Assembly (NCBI GenBank): GCA_047605205.1
Contig: JASGGE010000027.1
Coordinates: 1-30,910, forward strand
DNA from: Siphonobacter sp047605205
Lineage (GTDB): Bacteria; Bacteroidota; Bacteroidia; Cytophagales; Spirosomataceae
Direction of reading: 5' to 3'
DNA length: 30,910 nucleotides
Under the pieces are notes generated by a model. That model made no database searches, was not told the DNA's origin, and saw only the letters and a list, made by a program, of their open reading frames with translations. A program made the translations under genes and the position numbers. Positions within the stretch are counted from its first letter, which is position 1. Each line of letters starts with the position of its first letter. Shown one piece after another: positions 1-7,241 of the stretch.

Positions 1-881
1 TCCCATTACCCCCCGAAATTGCTACAGGTATTATTTTGGTAGGCTGTTCACCAAGTGGCCTGGCATCAAACGTGATGGCCTATATTGCCCGGGCTAATGT
101 GCCGCTTTCCGTTACGGTAACGGCTTTTTCAACCTTGCTTTCTCCCTTTTTAACCCCCGCTTTGTTACAACTTCTGGCCGGAGCATTTCTACCCATAGAT
201 TTCTGGAAGATGGTTATGGAAATTTTCAATATTACCATTTTACCAATTGTTGCTGGTTTGTTGTTTAACGCATTAGCTTACCCTGGCCAAACTCGCAAAA
301 GCATTATTCTTCAGATACTGATTTATTTCGGTATCATTCTGCTTAAAAATACCATTGCTTTAAAAGAAAGCTCTTCAGATTTTGCAGAAATGGTAATCCT
401 AAATACCTTCTGGTTTTTACTATTACCTATGCTGGGAGGCTGGCTGTTTCAACGGCTAGCGGGTGGCCGTCGGGAAATTATGGACCAGATTCTCTCCACC
501 ATCTCGATGGTGGGCATTACAACCATTATCGTAGTCATTACCGCAGCGGGGCAACAAAGTCTGCTACAAGTGGGGCTTATTCTGGTAGTTGCCTGTTTCC
601 TGCATAATGCGTTGGGCTATTTTCTAGGATACTGGAGTTGCCGTTTAGTAGGCCTTAATGAGCAAGCCAGTCGTTCGGTGGCTTTTGAAGTAGGTATGCA
701 AAATGCCGGAATGGCGTCGGGTTTAGCCCTACAAATGGGCCAACTGGCAACAACCGGATTAGCACCAGCTGTATTCGGGCCTTTAATGAATACAACCGGC
801 TCAATGTTAGCCAACTGGTGGCGAGGCAAACCTATTGTGGGCGAAGAGGTTACCGAATCGGTACCGGTTTCGCAGTCCTGA
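1..881 (+). CDS. Bile acid:sodium symporter family (BASS) protein, 5' end cut by window
   Basis: This is an integral inner-membrane transporter of the BASS/SBF fold, normally a sodium-coupled symporter of organic anions. The reading frame is open from position 3 to the TGA at 879-881, so only the C-terminal part (about 293 codons) is visible and the true start lies outside the window. Seen in the sequence: the conserved Gly-Cys-Ser-Pro-Ser-Gly segment followed by an Asn (about codons 15-24), several hydrophobic helices, and near the end the Gly-Met-Gln-Asn-Ala-Gly-Met motif typical of the second sodium-site helix, then an NTTGS-type final helix. It lies 52 bases before an exported RraA-like protein on the same strand, so the two are probably cotranscribed. 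The substrate cannot be told from sequence; a carboxylate is a guess from the neighbour. Confidence 0.85.
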   Translation, partial: PLPPEIATGIILVGCSPSGLASNVMAYIARANVPLSVTVTAFSTLLSPFLTPALLQLLAGAFLPIDFWKMVMEIFNITILPIVAGLLFNALAYPGQTRKSIILQILIYFGIILLKNTIALKESSSDFAEMVILNTFWFLLLPMLGGWLFQRLAGGRREIMDQILSTISMVGITTIIVVITAAGQQSLLQVGLILVVACFLHNALGYFLGYWSCRLVGLNEQASRSVAFEVGMQNAGMASGLALQMGQLATTGLAPAVFGPLMNTTGSMLANWWRGKPIVGEEVTESVPVSQS

Positions 882-933
882 TAGTTGGTTGATTACCGGT
901 TTACTTTTTATCTCTACCTCTAAACAAGTACCC

Positions 934-1848
934 ATGAAAAAGTATATTTTGCTAGCATGTATGGGCAGTAGCCTGGCTGCGACAGCCCAACATATCAATG
1001 CTCCGAAAGAGCTCATTCAGGTCTATACTTCCGAATGGAAAGGGGACCGATTTCCCGATGGAAGACCCAAAGTTTCTGACGATTTAGTCAAACGACTAAA
1101 AGATATTTCCCTGGAAGAAGCCTGGGGAGTCTTACGCAACGAAGGTTATACCAATCAGTTTGAGGCCGGCTGGGTTCGTATTGCTCCCGGAAAAACGTTG
1201 GCAGGCCGAGTGCTAACTGCCCAATACATGCCCTCCCGGCCAGACATGGAAAAACCCATAAAAGACCAAGGAAAAGCTGAAAACCGTAAAGGGGCTCCTA
1301 ATTCCTGGCCGATTGATCAGCTTAATGAAAATGATGTCTACGTAGCTGATGGCTATGGGAAAATTATTGATGGTACCCTGATTGGAGATAACCTCGGGAA
1401 TTCTATTTATGCGAAATCCAAAACGGGCGTAGTGTTCGACGCTGGCGTACGGGACCTGGAAGGTCTGGAAGAGATTGAAGGCTTTACAGGCTTTGTTCGA
1501 GGCTTTGACCCATCCTTCATTAAGGATATGTTGATGACGGGTATTAACTACCCTATTCGCATTGGTCGGGCGACGGTATTACCCGGTGACTTGGTCCTGG
1601 GTAAAACAGAAGGCGTTGTATTCATCCCGGCTCACTTAGCGGAAAAAGTAATTACTTCGTCGGAATGGATTGCCTTAACGGATGATTTTGGCCATCAGAT
1701 GCTTCGCGAGGGCAAGTATACCCCCGGTGAAATCGACATGAAATGGTCGGATGCCATTGTAAAAACCTTTCGCGACTGGCTAAAAAACCATCCTGAAAAA
1801 GTAAAAATGACGTCAGCTCAGCTGGAAGAACGGATTAAGAAACTGTAA
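934..1848 (+). CDS. Exported RraA/HMG-aldolase-like family protein
   Basis: This is a RraA-like protein (304 residues) of the fold shared by the RNase E inhibitor RraA and the class II pyruvate aldolases HMG/CHA aldolase. The aldolase-type signature is visible: Gly-Asp-Asn-Leu-Gly at 151-155 and Arg173-Asp174 in the Gly-Val-Arg-Asp strand. The ATG at 934 is preferred over an upstream in-frame start at 835, because 835 overlaps the transporter gene and 934 gives a Sec signal peptide (Lys-Lys, hydrophobic run, Ala-Thr-Ala-Gln near 16-19). Export argues against an RNase E role and suggests a periplasmic enzyme, possibly a lyase or aldolase on a substrate linked to the upstream transporter; this is inference. 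A strong terminator follows at 1871-1905. Confidence 0.85.
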   Translation: MKKYILLACMGSSLAATAQHINAPKELIQVYTSEWKGDRFPDGRPKVSDDLVKRLKDISLEEAWGVLRNEGYTNQFEAGWVRIAPGKTLAGRVLTAQYMPSRPDMEKPIKDQGKAENRKGAPNSWPIDQLNENDVYVADGYGKIIDGTLIGDNLGNSIYAKSKTGVVFDAGVRDLEGLEEIEGFTGFVRGFDPSFIKDMLMTGINYPIRIGRATVLPGDLVLGKTEGVVFIPAHLAEKVITSSEWIALTDDFGHQMLREGKYTPGEIDMKWSDAIVKTFRDWLKNHPEKVKMTSAQLEERIKKL

Positions 1849-1870
1849 AGAATCATATCTATTTATTCTC

Positions 1871-1905
1871 AACGCTGACAGGCGTCTTAATCCTGTCAGC
1901 GTTTT
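1871..1905 (+). terminator. Rho-independent terminator after the RraA-like gene
   Basis: A 12-bp perfect stem (1871-1882 pairs with 1892-1903, AACGCTGACAGG) with a 9-base loop runs into a short T-run. It sits 22 bases after the RraA-like stop codon and just before the converging thioesterase gene. Confidence 0.85.
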
Positions 1906-1909
1906 TCAT

Positions 1910-2326
1910 TTAAGACTTATCCAGAATAGACATCGTAATACGACTTATACAAACCAGTTGCTCTTTTTCGTTCGTAATACGAATCTCCCAGATTTGGGTT
2001 GATTTCCCTATGTGTAGGGGTGTTGCCCGTCCGTAGACATATCCTTCCCTTACCGAACGCACATGATTGGCGTTGATTTCCAAACCAACGGCCCTTTTGT
2101 CTTCAGCTAAGCAACAATAGGCCGCTACACTACCCAGCGTTTCGGCTAGCAACACTGACGCACCACCATGAAGAATACCAAAAGGTTGCCGGGTTCGGTG
2201 GTCAACCGGCATATGGGCTACTAAATAGTCTGACCCTAAATCCGTAAATTCGATACCCAGGTATTCACCAGCTGAGTTTTTGTTAAGCTTGTTAAGGCTA
2301 TCTAAGGTAATATCAGAACGAAACAT
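1910..2326 (-). CDS. menI: Hotdog-fold thioesterase, MenI/YdiI-like
   Basis: This is a PaaI/YdiI-type hotdog thioesterase of 138 residues. It resembles E. coli YdiI (MenI, 1,4-dihydroxy-2-naphthoyl-CoA thioesterase, about 136 residues) along its length. Seen: the N-terminal ITLDSLN stretch, the MPVDHRTRQPFG segment, the HGGAS helix cap, Glu62 in AETLGS at the position of the catalytic Glu63 of YdiI, and the LEINANHVRS strand. The Met at 2326 is chosen because it matches the family's start; an in-frame Met at 2365 would add 13 unconserved residues. In a menaquinone-using Bacteroidota the likely role is release of DHNA from its CoA ester, but related enzymes hydrolyse other acyl-CoAs, so the symbol is a best guess. 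It stands alone on the minus strand. Confidence 0.8.
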   Translation of the reverse strand: MFRSDITLDSLNKLNKNSAGEYLGIEFTDLGSDYLVAHMPVDHRTRQPFGILHGGASVLLAETLGSVAAYCCLAEDKRAVGLEINANHVRSVREGYVYGRATPLHIGKSTQIWEIRITNEKEQLVCISRITMSILDKS

Positions 2327-2476
2327 ATTGTCAGGTTTTATATGTTTCCAGTAAATGGCTAACAAACACGCCTATTCCCGGTTACAATGGTATTATTCTA
2401 AGGTTTTTACCTACGAATGTAAGCAGCCTGAAATAATATGTTGAAAGACATAGTAATAAGCTGACAATGAAATGCG

Positions 2477-2484
2477 TAATTTTG
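2477..2484 (+). promoter_or_regulatory. Putative -7 box for the histidine phosphatase gene
   Basis: TAATTTTG followed by C matches the Bacteroidota TAnnTTTG consensus about 92 bases before the phosphatase start. No convincing -33 TTG element lies at the usual spacing, so the call is weak. Confidence 0.3.
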
Positions 2485-2575
2485 CGACAATTTTCTTTTA
2501 AACAGCCTGATTACAAAGGCAATAGTTTTTAATTAATAAACTTAAGCGGGTCTTCCCCCCTAGCTACGTACGATT

Positions 2576-3223
2576 TTGAAAATCATTTATTTAGTTCGCC
2601 ACGGAGAAACCGAATACAATCGACTAGGTATTGTACAAGGATCAGGCGTTGATTCTGATTTGAACGAGCGAGGCAGGGCACAGGCCCGGGCCTTTTTTGA
2701 AACGTATAAGAAGGTTCCATTTGATCGAATCTATACTTCTGCCTTAAAACGCACCGTTCAGTCGGTTCAGGGCTTTATTGATACGGGTATTCCTTTTGAG
2801 CAACACGCAGGATTGAATGAGTTTGGCTGGGGTGAAATGGAAGGAAAAACACCCCACTATACCGAAGACGAATACTACCGCAGTATGATTTACAACTGGC
2901 GGATTGGCAATACGGATGTTCGGGCTATTGGGGGTGATAGCCCACAAAGTGTAAAAGATCGACAATTACCTGTACTTGATCTGATCGTAAGCCGAACCGA
3001 AGAAAAAACCATTCTGGTATGTATGCACGGCCGGGCCATTCGGATTTTACTAACCGTTCTGTTTAATGAACCCTTGTCTGACATGGATCATTGGGAGCAC
3101 TCGAATCTGTGTCTTTACAAAATCCGTTACGACGAAAACACCAAGCACTTCAGCCTCGAACTGGGTAATGATACCCGCCATTTAGCAGCCATTACCAAAG
3201 AACCTGAAGTTAGTAATTCATAA
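2576..3223 (+). CDS. Histidine phosphatase (phosphoglycerate mutase-like) family protein
   Basis: This is a cytoplasmic branch-1 histidine phosphatase of 215 residues. The catalytic Arg8-His9-Gly10-Glu11 motif is at the N-terminus and the second catalytic histidine is His151 in Met-His-Gly-Arg. The family (GpmB, CobC, fructose-2,6-bisphosphatase-like) works through a phosphohistidine; the substrate here is unknown. The start is a TTG two residues before the first beta-strand. An in-frame TAG at 2561 leaves no room for a longer protein, and no ATG lies nearby, so the TTG start is well supported. No cobalamin gene is adjacent, so a cobC assignment is not justified. It ends 46 bases before lhgO and may be cotranscribed with it. 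Confidence 0.85.
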   Translation: MKIIYLVRHGETEYNRLGIVQGSGVDSDLNERGRAQARAFFETYKKVPFDRIYTSALKRTVQSVQGFIDTGIPFEQHAGLNEFGWGEMEGKTPHYTEDEYYRSMIYNWRIGNTDVRAIGGDSPQSVKDRQLPVLDLIVSRTEEKTILVCMHGRAIRILLTVLFNEPLSDMDHWEHSNLCLYKIRYDENTKHFSLELGNDTRHLAAITKEPEVSNS

Positions 3224-3269
3224 CTTGTCTGAAAGATTTGAAACAGTCAAACCTTAATCTGTTTCCTGC

Positions 3270-4469
3270 ATGCTTTACGATATTACGGTGATTGGCGGGG
3301 GGATCGTCGGCCTGGCTACTGCCCTGCAAATCAAGCGTCAACGCCCTGACTTGAAATTACTTCTACTGGAAAAAGAAAACCACGTAGCCGCCCACCAGAC
3401 GGGTCATAATTCGGGAGTTATTCACTCCGGCCTGTATTATAAGCCGGGAAGTTTGAAGGCTACAAACTGTATCCGTGGGTACGAAATGTTACTTGACTTC
3501 GCCCGTGAGGAAAACATTCCGTTTGATCTCTGTGGGAAAATCGTGGTGGCAACCAAACAGGAACAGATTCCCTTACTTCAGAATTTATACGACCGAGGTC
3601 AGCAAAATGGACTGACTCAAATTCGGAAAATCAGCCTGGCTGAAATGCGGGAAATTGAACCTCATGTAGCTGGAGTAGACGCCCTCGTAGTTCCCTACAC
3701 TGGTATCATTGATTATAAAACAGTCTGCGAAAAATACGCTGAAAAACTTCGCCAGCTCGACGGCGAAATTCACCTGAGTGAACGCGTCACGGGCTTTACA
3801 AAAGGAAATTCCCTTAGTATTGTCAAGACGGATAAAGCTACTTACGAAACCAAACTGGTAATCAATTGTGCCGGACTGTATTCTGATAAAGTGGCTCAGA
3901 TGTCACAGGATCAACCTATTGATGTTCGGATTACGCCTTTCCGGGGTGAATATTTCAAGATCAAACCCGAACGGCAGTATCTGGTTAAGCACCTGATTTA
4001 TCCCGTTCCTGATCCTAACTTTCCCTTCCTCGGCGTACACTTCACCCGCATGATCGGCGGTGGCATCGAAGCCGGTCCGAATGCTGTGCTGGCTTTCCGC
4101 CGGGAAGGATATAATAAACTCGACATTAACGTTAAGGAGTTATATGAAACGCTTAGCTGGCCAGGTTTTCAGAAAGTAGCAGCGAAATACTGGGAAACTG
4201 GCTTAGGCGAAATGTACCGTAGTTTTTCCAAAGCGGCCTTTACCAAAGCCTTGCAGGAGTTAATTCCTGAAATTCGGCAGGAAGATTTGATTGAAGGAGG
4301 TTCAGGAGTACGAGCTCAAGCCTGTGATCGGACGGGTGGTTTGCTCGACGATTTCTCTATTCTGGAAGATGAGAAAGTAATTAATGTACTCAATGCTCCT
4401 TCGCCAGCTGCGACTTCTTCCTTATCCATCGGTTTAACGATTTCAGAAATGGCTCTGAAGCGTTTCTAA
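3270..4469 (+). CDS. lhgO: L-2-hydroxyglutarate oxidase
   Basis: This is an FAD-dependent oxidoreductase of the DAO family, 399 residues, close to the usual LhgO length. The dinucleotide-binding GxGxxG loop is at residues 9-14. The stretch TGHNSGVIHSGLYY (about 45-58) is the characteristic LhgO/L2HGDH signature, and a C-terminal glycine-rich FAD-contacting segment (GGSGVRAQA) is present. It oxidises L-2-hydroxyglutarate to 2-oxoglutarate with electrons passed to the respiratory chain or oxygen, and so repairs a side product of central metabolism. The ATG at 3270 precedes the FAD-binding strand directly. The gene lies downstream of the histidine phosphatase on the same strand and is followed by a decayed SusD remnant. 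Confidence 0.9.
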   Translation: MLYDITVIGGGIVGLATALQIKRQRPDLKLLLLEKENHVAAHQTGHNSGVIHSGLYYKPGSLKATNCIRGYEMLLDFAREENIPFDLCGKIVVATKQEQIPLLQNLYDRGQQNGLTQIRKISLAEMREIEPHVAGVDALVVPYTGIIDYKTVCEKYAEKLRQLDGEIHLSERVTGFTKGNSLSIVKTDKATYETKLVINCAGLYSDKVAQMSQDQPIDVRITPFRGEYFKIKPERQYLVKHLIYPVPDPNFPFLGVHFTRMIGGGIEAGPNAVLAFRREGYNKLDINVKELYETLSWPGFQKVAAKYWETGLGEMYRSFSKAAFTKALQELIPEIRQEDLIEGGSGVRAQACDRTGGLLDDFSILEDEKVINVLNAPSPAATSSLSIGLTISEMALKRF

Positions 4470-4544
4470 GCTAGTTATCCTGCCAAAGACCTAAAACAAA
4501 AGCCGCTCCGGTATGACTGACTGGAGATTTTAACCAAATTATCC

Positions 4545-4847
4545 GGAACCAACTGAAGCCATCCGGCAGACTGCTGAATTGGTTTGACAGTTATCCGAAC
4601 TGGATGAACTACCAAAATACGGGCAGCATACGCAGAAGCCGGAGGAAAGACAGATCCGTATCAGAACAATTTCTACTATAACCTGCTCTCGAACAGATTC
4701 ATTCATAGTATTGGGTATCTTCCTTCCTGAACGGAACTGAAGCATGGGCTAACTTTCGTCGGAGTGGCTAGTCAAGAAGCCGATGACCTGGATACACGAG
4801 TCTTCTGGGATAAATCCCTAAAAAGTGCAATTTATAGTATTAAGTAG
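4545..4847 (+). pseudogene. Decayed SusD-like lipoprotein C-terminus
   Basis: Three reading-frame pieces read as consecutive parts of a SusD/RagB-family (SusD-like_2 type) C-terminus. Positions 4623-4682 encode AAYAEAGGKTDPYQNN and a following FYYN. Positions 4682-4768 then encode PALEQIHS, an in-frame TAG, YWVSSF and LNGTEAWANFRRSG, shifted by one base. Positions 4770-4847 encode SQEADDLDTRVFWDK and the final stop. The EAWANFRRSG and DTRVFWDK blocks are typical landmarks of this family's end. In intact members several dozen residues separate them, so an internal deletion is likely. The upstream two-thirds of the gene and any SusC partner are absent. The relic ends directly at a perfect hairpin terminator. 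Family assignment rests on recalled motifs, not a search. Confidence 0.7.
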
Positions 4848-4880
4848 AGCTCAGCATAGGTATGCTGAGCTCTTTCTGTT
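4846..4880 (+). terminator. Hairpin terminator after the SusD remnant
   Basis: A 13-bp perfect stem (4846-4858 with 4861-4873, AGAGCTCAGCATA) has a minimal loop and is followed by a T-rich tract. It overlaps the last bases of the dead gene, so it probably belonged to the original SusD gene and remained intact. Confidence 0.75.
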
Positions 4881-5185
4881 TCTTCTGAATACCTTATCCA
4901 ATAAATGATTTAGAAGGCAATTATTTCGGCAAAACAAAATATTATTTTGTTTTGCCGAAAATACGAGCTTCGTAAAAATTGGAATATTTCAATATAAAAG
5001 AAAATTTAACAAATATTAAAAAAATATAAATAATTGATTATCAAACAATTAATAATATAAACCATGTTCCTGAAATGAAGATATTTTAAAACATGAAAAT
5101 GGTCGTTCAGACCCCGATTTTTGCCATTCATCCAAATATTATTCCGTTTAGTCTATTTGAGTTAGCGTTAGGAAAATGCTACTTA
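4881..5185. other. AT-rich intergenic region with a long perfect inverted repeat
   Basis: No coding signal was seen here. The stretch is strongly AT-rich, especially 4985-5060. It holds a 17-bp perfect inverted repeat (4924-4940 and 4944-4960, arm TTTCGGCAAAACAAAAT) with a 3-base loop and no T-run on either strand, so it is not a standard terminator. It lies between the terminator of the SusD relic and the promoter of the small secreted protein. Confidence 0.6.
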
Positions 5186-5193
5186 TACCTTTG
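5186..5193 (+). promoter_or_regulatory. Putative -7 box of the small secreted protein gene
   Basis: TACCTTTG fits TAnnTTTG and lies about 51 bases before the ATG at 5245. A TTAG at 5162-5165 (20 bases upstream) or a TTTG at 5156-5159 (26 bases upstream) could serve as a weak -33 element. Confidence 0.4.
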
Positions 5194-5244
5194 AATCATC
5201 AGCCACGGAAAAAAGGCCATACTTGAAAACAACTTAGAAATACC

Positions 5245-5658
5245 ATGAAAACAATCATCAAATCATTCGCTCTTCTGTTTGCACTTAGTGCTTCTGTTTT
5301 AACGGCTTCTGCCAATTCAGATAAGCCAAAATCAGCCCCTGCTGAAAACGAAATTACTTTCAAGTCGAACGTTTTTAAAGGGAAAATGGCTACTCAGTAC
5401 TATTGCTTTGTTGATAAAGAACCTGGTCAGCGTCTGACCATCACCATTCGGGACAATAACAATAAAGTCTTGAGTGAACAATACATATCTAAAAATTCAA
5501 CCCACGTTGCTGAATTGCTGGATTTAAGCCAATTGGCAGATGGGGACTATTCTTTATCGGTTTCCGATGCCAATCGCATGGTGGTACATCCTGTTCGTAT
5601 TGCTACGACACCGAAAGTGAAATATGTATACGTTGATGAAAATGTCGTAACTGACTAA
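5245..5658 (+). CDS. Small secreted protein of unknown function
   Basis: This is a 137-residue protein with a clear Sec signal peptide: Lys-rich start, hydrophobic core LLFALSASVLTA, and likely cleavage after Ala-Ser-Ala at about residue 23. The mature part is small and predicted mostly beta. Its second half (LSQLADGDYSLSVSDAN and a following basic strand) resembles the beta-sandwich style of C-terminal sorting or adhesion-type domains of Bacteroidota, but I do not recognise a named family. There is no lipobox cysteine and no catalytic motif. It is a single-gene unit with a TAnnTTTG box upstream and an 18-bp hairpin terminator downstream, which fits a separately regulated, possibly abundant envelope protein; that last point is inference. 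Confidence 0.75.
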   Translation: MKTIIKSFALLFALSASVLTASANSDKPKSAPAENEITFKSNVFKGKMATQYYCFVDKEPGQRLTITIRDNNNKVLSEQYISKNSTHVAELLDLSQLADGDYSLSVSDANRMVVHPVRIATTPKVKYVYVDENVVTD

Positions 5659-5678
5659 TCAGCAAGAATAGCTTCAAG

Positions 5679-5720
5679 CTAAAAGAGCGGCCTTATTAGT
5701 GTATAAGGCCGCTCTTTTAG
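5679..5720. terminator. Strong bidirectional terminator
   Basis: An 18-bp perfect stem (5679-5696 with 5703-5720, CTAAAAGAGCGGCCTTAT) has a 6-base loop. Both arms carry an A/T tract at the outer end, so it can work on either strand. It follows the secreted protein gene by about 20 bases. Confidence 0.85.
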
Positions 5721-5903
5721 TTGGATATCAAAAGTAGGTTTATATACGAAAAGATAACAAAAAAACCCGGCGGATTCCACCGAGTCTTTCCCGTAAAAGC
5801 CATGAAAACAATAAATGATTTCCAAACTTAACCTTTTCTTGGCAAATATCAAAAAGTTCGCTCTTACTTCTGCCAAATTTTTCATTTCTATAAACTGGTT
5901 TAA
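5721..5903. other. Intergenic stretch between two terminators
   Basis: Nothing convincing is seen here. Short minus-strand frames cross this stretch but run through the hairpins and have no family resemblance. It separates the terminator of the secreted protein from that of the LysM gene. Confidence 0.5.
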
Positions 5904-5942
5904 CCAAAAAAAATGCGGCTTTATACTGAATAAGCCGCATTT
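5904..5942 (-). terminator. Terminator of the LysM / purKE group
   Basis: The stem AAATGCGGCTT (5911-5921) pairs with 5932-5942. On the minus strand it is followed by an uninterrupted T-run (the A-run 5906-5913 on plus). It lies 28 bases after the LysM gene stop. Confidence 0.85.
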
Positions 5943-5969
5943 GATCTATGATAAATAACGAATATGTTC

Positions 5970-6629
5970 TTATCGTTTGGGGTATGGAATGATTAATTTC
6001 TCTCCCTTAGCCGCATAATTCCTGGTCTTTCCATTCGCTTTCATCAGAGCATCTACCGTTACACCGTATTTTTGTGCTACTACCCGTAAAATATCCCCTG
6101 ATCCAACCGTATGCGTCGCATAAACTGGAACTTTCAACGTTTTCCCTGCTGCCAATTTTGAAGGGTCAACTCCCGGGTTAGCTTCTTTCAATCTCGATTC
6201 CGACATGCCATAACGGCTAGCAATACTGTAAAAGGTCTGTCCACCCTGTACCGTGTAAGAAATTGCCCCACCTTTACTGCTTGCTCCCTTTGTTTTATTT
6301 TCTTCAGGTTTCGGTTTTACAGTGGGTTTCGCAGTCTCTTCACTACTGGAGGCAACCGTCGGCGTTGCATCAATAGCTTTCGCATCATCTCCAATCACAT
6401 CAGGTTCTACCGCAGTCGGGGTGGGCACATCTGATGCTGTACTGGATTCTGAACCAACATCAACAACCGAATTGGTTTCAACTCGTTGCGGGGTTAACGT
6501 CACGGCATTGTCATCCATAAAGTAGGCATAGCCAATATACAGCAATGCTATCATTACTACTGCCAATACACCTAAGGTAACAGCTGGTAAACTGGAACCT
6601 TCCTTTGATCGTTGAGTCCGTTCTTCCAT
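5970..6629 (-). CDS. Membrane-anchored protein with two LysM domains
   Basis: This 219-residue protein has a short basic cytoplasmic N-terminus, one transmembrane helix (about residues 16-37) and a Ser/Thr/Pro/Glu-rich linker (about 45-120). Two LysM modules follow at about 123-168 and 172-216, with the usual YTVQGGQTFYSIA and HTVGSGDILRVVA openings. LysM domains bind peptidoglycan N-acetylglucosamine, so the protein probably tethers to or surveys the cell wall from the inner membrane. There is no attached hydrolase domain. It is the last gene of a minus-strand group, 99 bases after purE and with its own downstream terminator, so it may be cotranscribed with purK-purE without a functional link. 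Its exact role is unknown. Confidence 0.85.
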   Translation of the reverse strand: MEERTQRSKEGSSLPAVTLGVLAVVMIALLYIGYAYFMDDNAVTLTPQRVETNSVVDVGSESSTASDVPTPTAVEPDVIGDDAKAIDATPTVASSSEETAKPTVKPKPEENKTKGASSKGGAISYTVQGGQTFYSIASRYGMSESRLKEANPGVDPSKLAAGKTLKVPVYATHTVGSGDILRVVAQKYGVTVDALMKANGKTRNYAAKGEKLIIPYPKR

Positions 6630-6728
6630 AAGGGGGTTATATCATTTTAAGGGTTGAGAAGGTCTGCGTGTTTGGGTTGAAACAAGAGTACATTAGGTCT
6701 GACGAATATTTTTTGGAAACCTTCCGGG

Positions 6729-7214
6729 TTACAAACCTTCCCGAGCCTGACGGCTCATTTCTTCTACTTTTGTTTCTAACGAAATTTTGTAAGCCTGCAA
6801 TTTATCAGCGATTTCTTTATTTACAACACCTACTATCTGAATGGCAAGTAGTCCGGCATTTTTAGCACCATTTAATGCTACTGTTGCAACCGGAACGCCA
6901 CCAGGCATTTGCAGAATCGAAAGGACAGAATCCCAGCCATCAATCGAATTAGAAGATTTTACAGGGACACCAATAACGGGCAAAGTAGTAGCACTCGCTA
7001 TCATACCAGGTAAGTGAGCAGCCCCGCCAGCACCAGCAATAATTACCTGGATGCCCCGCTTGCGGGCCGATTGAGCATACTCCATCATTTTAACAGGTGT
7101 CCGGTGAGCCGATACGATATCTACTTCGTAAGTAACGCCAAATTCTTTACAAATATCGACAGCTTCCTGCATTACTTTCAGGTCAGAAATACTGCCCATT
7201 ATAATTCCAATCAT
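6729..7214 (-). CDS. purE: N5-carboxyaminoimidazole ribonucleotide mutase
   Basis: This is class I PurE, 161 residues, the normal length. It moves the carboxyl group of N5-CAIR to give CAIR in de novo purine synthesis, using the product of PurK. Seen: the GSISD loop at 7-11, SAHRTP at 35-40 with the essential histidine, and the glycine-rich GAGGAAHLPG at 61-70. The ATG at 7214 lies 27 bases after the purK stop, so the pair forms an operon in purK-purE order. Gene content fits the two-step N5-CAIR route rather than the class II PurE route, since PurK is present. Confidence 0.97.
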   Translation of the reverse strand: MIGIIMGSISDLKVMQEAVDICKEFGVTYEVDIVSAHRTPVKMMEYAQSARKRGIQVIIAGAGGAAHLPGMIASATTLPVIGVPVKSSNSIDGWDSVLSILQMPGGVPVATVALNGAKNAGLLAIQIVGVVNKEIADKLQAYKISLETKVEEMSRQAREGL

Positions 7215-7241
7215 AAAGCTAAGTTGTATGGTTACACAGCA

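Noticed and set aside
835..933. Upstream in-frame start of the RraA-like gene
   Set aside because: It would overlap the transporter gene and bury the signal peptide; the ATG at 934 gives a normal export signal.
2576..3223. Naming the histidine phosphatase cobC or gpmB
   Set aside because: No cobalamin or glycolysis genes are adjacent, and the family motifs do not fix the substrate.
4539..4745. 68-codon minus-strand open frame
   Set aside because: It is antisense to the SusD remnant, whose plus-strand motifs explain the sequence better.
5679..5940. Overlapping minus-strand open frames of 66-68 codons
   Set aside because: They run through two terminator hairpins and have no recognisable domain or start context.
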